Shown here piece after piece: positions 11,501-23,500 of a stretch of DNA of 64,000 nt. The position numbers were made by a program, and so were the translations under genes. The notes under the pieces are model-generated. The model did not search any database, was not told the DNA's origin, and saw only the letters and a program-made list of their open reading frames with translations. Every line of letters begins with the position of its first letter. Position 1 is the stretch's first letter. This DNA is from Pyrocephalus nanus. Its lineage: Eukaryota; Chordata; Aves; Passeriformes; Tyrannidae. Location: NCBI GenBank assembly GCA_038380795.1, contig CM076270.1:22894001-22958000 (forward strand), in the 5' to 3' direction.

Positions 11501-14500
11501 TTGGTAATGTTTGAGGTTATTCAGAGAAGAAGATTCACACAACAGGAAACTGATACAGCAGAAAACTGTCTTTTGGACAGAATGGTTGATGGACCAGTAT
11601 CTCTTGGGAGATCCACCTGAGTGGGTTTTCCTGTAATCTTTCACTGTCTAGTGCTCTCACTCTCCACAGACACCTGCATGTGCTTTTTCCTGAAATTATG
11701 AGCAGGCACAGCAGCAGGTGCAAAGCAGGGCTTGGCACGTTTTAGGTGGCATAAACAACTTGCAGTTAAAATTGGACTAAACATCAAGTCTCACTTCAGT
11801 GACTACTTACTTAATCATAGGAGAAGATGGCACGTTCTCCTGATAAATTTCCAGGTCCATAATGCCAAGACTGCTAGTTGTACTGCTGTTGCCATTGCTG
11901 ACAAAGCAAAAGTTTAAATATTAGTGCCAAGCTGTGCTGAACATGTCTCCATACATCTTATAAAAGTTTATTTATGTGCAAAGCAAAGTGAGGAGGCTGC
12001 CTCCCGTTATGCAGAGTTCCACAAAATCAATTGTGCTCAGCAAGTGGTTCCCAGAATGAGGCACACTGGTCTGCTCAAAATAATGAGGCTTTTATTAAAA
12101 TAGTTCTAGATGGAGCATGTATCCAGTGCATCAATGCATCAAGTGATGCTGTAGACTGCATGATGAAAAGAAGGGGGCTCTCCTCTTGTGCATGCCTTAT
12201 GCAGTGAACTTTTGGCCTCAAATGAAAAACCCATCTGCTTGAGTCCATGACAAGAAGTTTAGCAGGTACAGAGATGCCCTGGAAGAAACCTGCAGAGATT
12301 GAGGTATCTCTGAACACGGGGAGCTACAGCAAGACCTTGGCTGCCCATCGTGCTACTTACCTGTTGGGTGACACCATGCCTGTAACCAGCAGTGGTTTCA
12401 GTGTATTATATCATACCCCAAATACTGTGGGGGATCTGATGGAACCCACAGGTACAAGAGATGGCCCCTCGTGTTTCTGACTACTCTGCAAGACTGAGAT
12501 TTTAATTCAAGCCCGTGCTCTTTGGGACCAGAAATACAGAGAAGTATTCTCTTTGGCTTCTTCACAGGCATGAAGCACTACATCTGAGACTATTTGGAAA
12601 AAATAGTACCAGTTCACTTTATAGCATCATTATAAATGTGACAGTGAATGTTTATGCAGATATTGTAATAGTGTCATGAGCAGGTTGTGAATTTGCTGCC
12701 TGCGAGTCAATTACCAGGAACAAATTCTGTGTGCAAAGTCATGTTGAACCACTTAATTTTTACTGGAAGAGCAACTAATATTATTTTCCCTTCCATTAGA
12801 AGGATTGATTAGACAGTTCCTTTCCCCATCAGGCTGTTCTCAGTCAGTGCCAGCATGCCATGAATTCAGGCTTGCTGTAGCAATTTCTGTTTCAATACAG
12901 AGCTGAAAGGCACAATACTTCAGCTCCCTCAGACCCAGGACTTTTGTTAAAGGTTGATACAATAATAACAGGATGAATGTTCAGCTGCCAACTGACAGGC
13001 ATGTTTTCTTCAGTTCTTTTTAGCTGGCCAGCGGTGCTTTCTGACAGAGACTCTTTCTTTTCCCTGCTTCATTACCATAATGTCTTCCCTCCTTGTCATG
13101 TTAATACTCAAGGGAAAGATGTAATTACTTGACAATATTTTAAAACCTGGTCTAAGAGCATATGAAGAAAAAACCTTCCTCAATTTCATGTCGTGAAAGG
13201 GCTGAATTCAAACTACCATCACTTTATCTAAACTCCAAGGACTAGATAACATTTTTAAACACATGTCCTGACTTGAACAGGTACAAAAAGCAGCACATGG
13301 CTATGGGAACTCTGGAATTTATGTCTACTCAAGGGAACATCGGTCATCCTCTGTTAATCTGCAGTAAGTCTAAGCAGATCAGGGCTCAGTCTCTGCCCTC
13401 CTGGTAGGAATAGCAGTCTCGTCAACCTTGGCTAAGGAGATGCCAAAACAAACATTATGCAAAGAGTAGCAAATAAATCAAAAGAGAGACTGTAGCAGTT
13501 AGTTTGTCTGATGGCCTTTTTGCTGTAGGACTGAGGCACTTCAGTGGTGCCAGGAAGTTTTTCCTTTGCCTGAATCTGGCTGCTCGCCAGTAATAAAAAG
13601 ACCTGGCCAACCCAAAAGTGGATGATTTTTTTCCCGCCTTATTAAAAAATAAGGAGATAAAGTGCACCATTAGACTTTGTTTACAGTATTCTGAGCAAAT
13701 CTCGAGCTGCTGCCTCTCACTACTGATGCATGGCAGGGAAATCACTGGCTGGGTTGATAGATCACATTGTACAGTGAGAACAAACACCACGGGTACCTCA
13801 TGGACCGCTCGCTCAGTTGTAAGTAGCTGCTTGTGTCGTCAGGGTTGTCCTCATCATTAGCTAGCTGGGACCAGCTGCCAGTGCTTTCTTCACTGCTGCT
13901 GAGATGGTTTGGGAATTCTTCAGCTGTTTTTGTCTCTCCTATGATTTCAGCATCCGATCTGCTCTGAGGGCTGTTGCTGGCAGGGTGATAAGGAAGGCAC
14001 GTTGATGTTATAACACAGGCAAACAGACTGATGGCACCAACCTTCAGGCAATGCTGCTCATTAAAGCCAACCCAGCTGCAGAATTCTGTAGATGCAAAAG
14101 ACTGGACAAGCTTATAATTTATCTGTACAGTCCAACAGAACATGTGGTCTGGGATGCTTTTAAAAAAAAAGGATTTTCTTATGACTGCTACAAATAAACC
14201 AAAGCAAACATTGTACTGAAATGTGCATTGAAATGGTTTAACTTGTCCAAAAGGATTTCACATGTATGAAGAGAACTGATCACTCTAAGGGTCTGTTGTT
14301 GAATGCACTTCAGTGGTTGAAATATGTGATATATGTTAGTGCAGAATGACAGCATTTCTTGGAAATATACACTGGCACTAAGTCCCTCTCCTACAAATGG
14401 GGGAATAAGTTTCTTGTGGGGGTTTTCTACTCTCAGCATTGTAGATCCTAAAGAGGCCTAGAAGTAAAAGTAGGAAAGTGTTGTGGGTTGCAAATGATTA

Positions 14501-17500
14501 ATGACTCTCAGCCTTCTGGGTCACTGGATCTTTGCTGCTCAGGTTGGGGAAGGACAAAATATTCCAGCAGGTGGTCAGAAACCAGATTGAATATGGAACC
14601 CAGTCTGAGTTCAGAAAGTACAATGGTTAAGGGAAAAATGCTTTCTAATTCTGAACACTTGATATATGTCATATACACACAGGTATTTATATGATTGTTT
14701 ATGTCATATGTACGTATACATGCTCCCACAGACATACACAGAAACAAAAAATAAGAATTGTATTCATGGTAACTTTTCAGACCTAAACTGGTCTTTTGAT
14801 ACACAGAGAGAAAAGTAAATGTAATCAATCCCCACAACAATTATACCATTGCAGCACCAGAATATTAATTAAAGCAAAACTTTAGTTTTGTTCTATTCAC
14901 TGGATGGTCTGCATTTGCAACTTAACAATTACAGCAATGCAATGTGAACTGCCAGCTCTCTGCAGGATCTCTCTAGAGAAGCTCTTGCTTTCAGACCTGT
15001 ATCTAAGTTCTGACTGAGCCACTGGTCTTCAGTTAGAGCAAGAGATTGCACCAGGAACACTTGCTCCCGAGTCATCACCTTGATTAAGAATATCCTGAGA
15101 CAACACCATTGTGGATGTCTCCCTTTGCCAAGCTCTCACTCTCAGAAGTTGTTGCATTAATGCTGGGTGACAGAGATAGAGGCAGCCTGTGCAGGGAGAA
15201 TGGGAGCTGTTTGCCCAAGGGCTCTGCTCTAACAGGCAGGGAGCATCTGCCAAGTAACTGTGCCTGTCATCCCTGACCCTTCAGGGGCAGAGCTCAGACC
15301 TGCACTGACACCCGGGCTCTGAGCAGCCAGGCTGCAGGAGAGTGGTGTTATTCAGATTTTTAATACAGGGCAGGTAGCTCCTGGTACCTGGTCCAAAACA
15401 CAGGAGGTTTCTGTGGGTGATGCTTCTTGGCAGTTCGGGTTTTGTTTGATTCATTATGCAATTCCATCTCAGAGTAGCGATGCTTTGAACTGACAGTTCC
15501 CCACTTGTGAACAGTCACTTGGAACAGTTTCTGTGTGACAGGACTGGGTCTGTTGCACTGCCTACATACCAGAAACAGCTCGTTTTTGTTGCTGAAGACC
15601 TCTTCCCCAAGCCTGCACAGCTTTTTTTTTATTCCTAATTGACTGTATGTCTGCTTGATATTTTGCCTGGAATCCTCTGTGCCTGTATCTGAACTAGCAA
15701 GTAGTTTCATGCAGTAGGAGTGGATCAAAGCAATTGCTGCTAATGCTTTTATAGCTACATTTATGTATTTTTAGGTTTTCACTTCAGCCTAGATAGACTT
15801 GGTCCAGCCAGCTATGCCACAAATGGTTCAGATCTGTGTGAAGAACCACAGAGAGCTTTGCCTTTCCATCAGGGCTACGAGCACATCTGGAACACACTTG
15901 GGCAGCTTCTATTTGAGATTCCTTTAAAAGAAACCTGCATTGCCTGCTGCAGAGAAAGCTGATGTATGGAAAGGGAACGAATTGATTCAGAACTGCACTG
16001 CACTGCTGAGCCAAAATGCTCATGTGGTGTAGCCTCTGGTTATTTACTCAGCCCTACCAATCCTATTGCTTTAAACACCCCATAGGCACTTCGGGAACTC
16101 TGCATCAAAGGCAGAAGAGAAGTTGTTATGAAAGGGGTCGTAAACAGCAAAAATGACTTCATTTTCACAGTCAAGATTCCAAATAGGGGGATTTCTAAAT
16201 ATATCTTACTAAAAGCAGGCTGCATGTTAAGGAAGAGGAAGGTTAGTGTGAAAGACTAGTGACACTATGATAATTATCCATCTAATTGTTAACATACACA
16301 GGAAAGTGGATATAATATATGTACTTCCTCACTTCAAGCAGAGCTTTGTCAAATGCCAAAACAGAGAGCTTCCTGGAATAAAATGAGCTACAGAATGGTT
16401 TCTAACACTAGCAGCACCTGCACTTTCTCTACCACTCTGAGGTAAGGGGGTGCTACTGTGCTCCAAGAAACTGGCAGTTTAGATACCACTAAAGTAACGG
16501 AGACAAGGAAGAAGTAGAGTTAAAAATAGGCAATGCCTTGAGAGAGAGCATTGCTCCAAACCTCAGAGCACCCACAGCAATCCTTTACATTTGCACTGCA
16601 CTCTCATACTGGGCTCACACTTTGCCACAGTCAAAGCAAGCTACAGATTTCTTAAGAAAAGGAGTACAGCTGCAAGGAGAGGGTGGTAAGCTGTGGTGTA
16701 AAGTTCATGAAATGGCATTAAAATAAAAGGAAATGTTATTTTTTTCCTCTATTTAAATTCTAGCAGAGAAGTCTTGAACCTAAAGGAGGTGAGGGGTACT
16801 TTTAATATTTTATTTCCTTCGCTCAAGAATTTTTCTTATTTGTAGCTCCAGACTGTAAACACAAATCTGAACTTCAACCTCTCAGAAGTTTGGTCTTGTT
16901 TTCAGGTACACAAAGCATTCATTACACAAACAAGCATAACAGAGAACTACAAATTCTGCTATCTTCTGTCATACACTAACACTGATTTTTATTTATTTAT
17001 TTTTTTTAAATTGAGATATCAGCCAGTGCTACATGAAAGTTTAAGCTTTGCCTATTTTCCCTGTCTTGACTATGGGAGACTTAAATATCTGCAGAGAGAA
17101 CACTTATTTGTTAATAAGTTTGAATATTAGAACCATAATGTTGTTATAATTAAGTTTGCTCCAGAAATCAGCACTCTTATACTTGATTGGCTGCTTTTAT
17201 GCCATCAGAAACCTGCAGTCACAACTTAACCTGATTGTTTCTTTAGAAGTTACATTCTTATCTCCTTCCTTTATCAAAATAACTTTTACTGGGAAAATAA
17301 AACCCCAAAGCAATACGCTGATTTGCTGCTTTGTCACGTACCTGTTTGCTGGGGAGCTGGAAACGGTGTGTTTTCCATCCAAAGCTTCTGGAGGCTTTTC
17401 TTTGCTTTGATGCTCCTTTCCAGAGGGGCCACGGGAAGTTAAGGACTCGGAGTCTTTGTGTGGCTCGTCCCGTTGATCCGTTTCTATCTGAATTAAAGGC

Positions 17501-20500
17501 ACTTCCCTGTGCTGAGCTGCAGGGAGGCTCCCAGGGCTCTTCACCTGCTCTTTTTTCTCATCCAAGCTCACTTCTTCTGTCTTGGGTTTTGATTGTATCT
17601 GAGCTGTGCTTTGGGGGTGTTTGCTTTCCGGCACGTGCTCTCGGCTGGTGTAATCGCAGGAATCCTGCTGGACGACAATTAAACTCTTACCACTTTCAAC
17701 AATATTTGCAGCCAGTCTTTTTGCATATTGTTCCACGTGCGGCGGGGAATCGCTGTAGAACTGCTCTGCCTCTGCAGCCTCTGCCTCGTCTGCTATGATT
17801 TTGTTCTTCCGCATCAGAGACTCGATGGAGCTCGCCCACGTCTCGTGAATCAACATGTCTGTTATCTGGTCGGTCTTGCATCTTTGGTACAGGCACGAGT
17901 CAGACTTGCAAAGACCCGAAGAAGCCACAGCACTGGCCGGCTGCACGCTTAAGGAGTCTTGGCGATGGTGGGCAAATCCATCCAAGGAATTCGCCTTAAC
18001 TGGGACACTAACTGTAAGCCTGGAGCCCGACGATCTGCTGTCAGGCATCGACGACTGCCTAAAGCAGAAAGGTGACCGCAGAGAGGGCGGTAGCAAACTG
18101 TCACACCAGTCCTTTGAATTCCAGGGGGAGGACAGGTTATCTTTGTTTTCCCTTTCGATTTCTCTGAGCATGTACCTGTAAAACTCTTCTGTTATACTTT
18201 CCGTGCTGGACTGTTTGGACGGGCAGCTCGGTCGTACGTTCAGGTGGCCGTTTTTCTTGGCTACCTGTTGCAAAGCAGAAGTCAAGATACTGTTGGCGTT
18301 TTTTCCCGCGTAGTAATCCAGTAGCAAATCAAAACCCCTCCCTTCATTTTCCATCTGGTTCACCATAAATCTAGAAAATTCATCGGTAATGCTTTCACAG
18401 CTAGACTGCTTTGAGACAGAACTTGTCTGGCTCAAAGACTGACCAAAGCTGTTCATGAGGCCCAGGGTATTGAAAGAGGCTTTGGAATCTGAGTCCTCCT
18501 CTGGAATGCTCTCACAGCTTGAGGCCTTGGCTCGGCTCCATCTTTCACAGTGCAGTCTGTTCCTGGGGTGGTTTGGACCTTGCCAGATGCTGTCAACCAT
18601 GGAGAGTTCGGTGAGGTTCATGATCTTGGCAGCCACTTCATTTGCAAAGATGTTGACTGAATCAGGTGTGTCCTCGAGGTTTATAGATTCATCCACTACC
18701 CGATTCATTAGCTTTTCCTTCAGCTCAGGATGCTCATCTGTTTTTCTTTTGATCTCACTCAGTCGAGGTGCCCTGTGCTTCCGAACCACTGAACCATTCG
18801 TATGGGTTTCCTTTTTCCTTTTCATGGTTCTGCATGACAAACTCTGGGTCACTAGATATTCATTGCCTCTCTTCCATGCACAGAACCAGGGTTGCTTTCC
18901 ATTTGAATTCTCCAGGCAAATGGCAGCTATTTCTGTTGCCATAGAGACAACTGTTTCTGCCAATTCTTCTGCAAAATCTGCTATGCAATATTTGTCTCTT
19001 GAATTTTTCACCTGTAGCACAGGCTGAGAAGGAAGCAAGACGTGGTTTCCTAATAAAGACAAGCTAAGCTGGACATCGTTATTCAGCACAGAATCACACT
19101 TATGCTTGGCTTGGTTTTCTGCATTCGTGGTGGCACTGGAAGACAGCTGTTCTTGAACGCCATGTCTGCATTCGTTGTTTGCCAAGGTATTTTCTCTGTC
19201 CGAAAATGATCTGTAATCTTTCTTCTGATGCTGACTGTTGCTCTGATTTGGCGATTTGTAACAGTCTCGTGCGGTTCTTTTCAGGTATCTCTTCTTGGGA
19301 GATGTTTTTCCATCAGGTGTGTTATCCTCCGTATCTCCGCTTGGTTCTGAGCTCAGCGTGGCCCCTTCATTGCTATTGATGTCTTTCATATTACTTTTCC
19401 AAGTGGTTGTGACATTTCCAAGATCTTTGCTAGTACTGGTGCTGTAGGATGTACCAAATGGCTTAGCAGCAGAGTGATCAAGGGGGCTGTGGGAAGTTTC
19501 ACGTGCTGATGCTGGTGTTGACCATCCTTCTGCTCTCGTTACCTTCTCCGCTTTTCTGCCCTCGGAAAAGAGAGGGGAACACTCTTCCACTTGCCTTATG
19601 TCGCTCATCTTCTTGCAAGTGAAATATATTATATTAAAAAGCAACTCGTTTGCAGTCTCGGTGAAAATGTCTTGTGTACTTGAGCCGTTTTCTGAACGGG
19701 GATGCAGCTGCCTCTTCTTCCTGACCTCTTCCATAGAATGCCGTAGGATAATATTGGATAAGTTTTGCGCGAGTTCATCCCTGATTACCTCATCAGCGTG
19801 CGGAATGCGCGGCCTCGTTGCTGTTTCGATAATTTTCCCATTTATGGATTCCATAAAATGCCCTACGTTTCTGTACGCGTTGGGTCTCGTCAAAATGACG
19901 GCTGCCTCTTTGAGGAGCGCCTCTGCAATGCTCTCATTTAGCTTCTCCATGCTGCTTCCTATGGCTATGCTGCAGTGCAGAGTAATGGCTGCAGAGGCCT
20001 GAGCAGCAGACAGAAGTCCGCTCGAGGTCGCAGGGTACTTCTCCTCCTTCGTTTCCCCCAGACCGCAGATGGCCACAGCACTTGCTACTTGAGTCATGCC
20101 ACACAGCGCAGATGGGAAGGAATACTCGGTGTCAGCAGAGTCGTCAAGGAGCTGTGAGGGTGCTGTGTGCACCTCTTCATCTACAACCGCTCTGCTCCTG
20201 GAGTCTGCGGCTTCTTGGTCCCGCCTGAATTTTTCCGCGGCCTGGGGGCTGGAAATGGTTCCAATGACGGTGGCTGCACAAGCCAGAGCCACTTCCAGCG
20301 CACTTTGGTCGTGTCCGTTCGCGTGTTCTTCCTCAAAGTAATCCGAAACCTCAGCAGAGCTTTCTGACTCGGTCCAGTGGCACAGGCTGGGGAAGGCAGG
20401 CCCTGGCCAGTCAGGAATGTTCTCAGAACTGTCTGGACTTTGCACTATGACAATCTTTGGAAGTTCATTCCACGACCGGGAAGCAGATACATCTTCTGAC

Positions 20501-23500
20501 TTACAGGAGCTTCCTACAGAGATGCTGACTGCAGCCTCCTCACTGAAGCTGGGTCGGGACTGTGACAGTCTAATGAATGCATCCTGCAGAACAGATTCTG
20601 CCAAATTTGTGGCATACTGACCCGTGGTCCCCTGCTCATTCTGTGAGGGAGGATCAGTCTTCCTGACACCTGCACAATCTTCCCCATCTGTCTCACTGTT
20701 GTGTTTTGTTGTTGGGTCACACAGAGGCTCCGGCTCCTCTTTAGCCATTTTGGTCAAAGATACATCTTCTAACATGAGGGCTGGGCAAGAATTTTCAACC
20801 TCACCAGTCAAATTAGTAGTACTAAATGATGAAGTAGCTTTCTCAGCTAATTCCTTCTGCCACAGTACTTCCTGGTCTGACTTCTCTTCAGGTTGTAAGA
20901 GACCATCTTCAGCCACAACATTCACAGCTTCAGAGACTTGAGTAGCTCCATTATCTTTATTAATGCAATTCCCTTCAAGGATGAATGGCAACCTGGCTTT
21001 TCTGTAGTGAATATTTTCAAATCCCTTTCCTTTATTTTTTTTGACATCTGAAGATGCTTCTGGAACATTTACTTTTTCATGACCTATTAAGAATAATAGA
21101 TAATCAGTTTTTCACAGACTACTCAGTGGCTTTAAAAAGAAAACAGCTGCACAACTGTGTACCACATCACTGCTCTGTAAAACTACTGCACAGCCATGTA
21201 TCCTTGTCTCTGAACAGCAATTTAGAAATATGAATGGCTGTCCATTTTCTAAATTACATATGCATGAATCAAAATCAAGTGCAATTTCTGTCAACATTGC
21301 CATAGCAGTTTTGCAATACCAACAATAGCAGAATTATGCTTAGTCCCACTGCTTTTACCAGCTTTGTATTCATCAGCCTCATTGTCATCCTCAAGGTGCT
21401 CCGATGCCGTGAGAAAATCTTCTTCTATTGAGGACACGGAGCAGTTTGTGTCATCCTCTGGCTTTAAGACACGGGTTTCTATCTGCAGCTGCCTCTCCTG
21501 AACGAGCTCAAGTCCAATCAGAAACTTGTTTATTTCAAAAATGATGCAGCTTGCGCTGTTTCTCCTGTCCCCCCTCGCACACTGAACCAAGCAGACATCT
21601 GCCATCCAAGGACACTAGAAGGGAAAAGAATCTGAGATAGTTATCTAATTAAAAAAAAACAAACTACTTATTTTAAGCTTCTTCCTCTATAAATATCTCG
21701 AGAATGTTCTGTTGCAAAGATGCGATATGGTTTGTCATTTAAATGCTGGTAACACAGTATGCAGTTGCATGTGTGCCAAAACAAGACTTCTCACACTGAC
21801 AGCTTTTGTTATACAAGTGCTTTAGTAGAGAACCCAGCTGTATCACAGGAGAGATACTTGGCAATTTTGTTGAAATTGCAAAGTTGTTTGTTTTCAATCA
21901 ACTCGTTGTTTTAATGACAGAGACTTATTTGCAGTGAGCCATCTGACACGCTGTTATTAATGGCCTCGCACCACCCGGCATTACCTGTCTCTTGAGAGAA
22001 TTGTTTGTGGGCATGAGTTCCCTTTCAGGATAATTTCTCTTGCAGTGCTTGTTTGAAGGCAGCGCTGTAAATGCTGGCTGACAAGATTAAGAACAGGTCA
22101 CCTTCAGTGTTCCTACGACCTGTTTTGAAACAGTGTTTTATTTTGTTCCTTTGCTGCTCTCCCTCTCCTTCCTTCTTTGTCCGAAGCCCCGTTATTTCAG
22201 GCCTACAGAACCTCCCTCTGCAAATAGGGCTCCAGTGCACAATGTGATGAGCCTTTATATAAAAGTGTCTTACCCAGAGAGGCAGTACAATTAAGTTGAA
22301 AGCTGGACAGAAACACAGAAAAAGCAACTCTTGTTATCCTCCTTTTATTGATATTAAAACTGTTGGCCATTTATGCAACAGCAGAGCTAGGTCGATATCT
22401 CTGCATGGGACCACGCTGCTTGTGTGGATGTACTCTGAAGCAAAGCCAAGCTTTTGCAAGTTTGTGATCCTATACCTTTTAACTCCAGGCCCCTAGGAAG
22501 GAACCAGCTTGGGTGGAACCAATTTTGGACTGAGGCAGTAAATTTTATGCTGTGCAAAAGATGCCTTGGACCCACTGGGTACTTGCACAGTATCTACCAT
22601 AATGCAACCCCATCCTGCACCTTTTGTGTTTGAGTGTGAATGCAAAGCAAATATCTAGAAATAAAGACAGTGGAATGAGTGCTATGCTGGATTAGCATGT
22701 TTATTAGCCTGCCCTTCCTTTCCACCTAAAAAAATGTGTCTGAACAGAAAACCAGAGAAATTAGTGTATTAAAAGTAAACCAGAAAAGATAGATTAGATA
22801 GCTGCTATGAAACAGTTGCTGAATCAGACATGAGCACACAGTGTATTGCAAAAAATGTAATGAAAAACAGATGCAGCCTTAGATCAAACATTCCCCTGCT
22901 GTTTCTCCAGGCCACAGTTTGCAGGGTTACACTTGTGAAAAGGGCTGAGGGGTGAGCAGCATGAAAATCCTTGCAGGAAAACTCTGCCAGTCACCTTACA
23001 AATTAAATTCTCTGAAAGGCAAACAAAAGGATGATGGTGACATATCTGGCCAGTAAATCTCATCCAGTCTCATTGCAAAGCTTTACTTGTCTTACAATAC
23101 AGAAATTTAGGTTAGTTCCCTCTATGAGAGGGCTGCCTGTCTCACTGGATTTGGAGATGGGGATGACTTGGGTGCTTGAGTTACCTTGTTTGAGCCTCAA
23201 AACATTGATCAAGGTCAGGCTGGATGGGGCTCTGAAAAACCTGGTCTAGTGGAAGGAGTCCCTGCCCATGTCAGGAGGTTTGGAACTAGATGATCTTTGA
23301 AGTCCCTTCCAACCTAAACCATTCTATGATTCTATTCTATGAAGTTCTTCCCATTTCATGAATGGCCCAATTAGATCAGAATCAGGCCCAAAAATATTGA
23401 CATATTTTTCACTCTCTTTCTTTACACATACATGAACGGGTATAAAGGATGACAAAAATGGAAAGGAAGAAAATGCTTCTTATTACAATAAGGAGTTAAG

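Noticed and set aside
15360..15728. A 122-codon minus-strand frame in SPHKAP intron 7, considered as an extra exon
   Set aside because: Exons 7 and 8 already join in phase with an intact AGC serine codon, and the translation has no SPHKAP similarity.
17331..20941. Many plus-strand open frames of 60-190 codons across 17.3-20.9 kb
   Set aside because: They are antisense shadows of the giant SPHKAP exon, whose minus-strand frame is conserved and continuous.
20991..20991. The first apparent start codon of the giant exon's open frame, as a translation start
   Set aside because: It is a TTG leucine codon. SPHKAP-frame sequence continues upstream to the acceptor at 21083 and joins exon 6 in phase.
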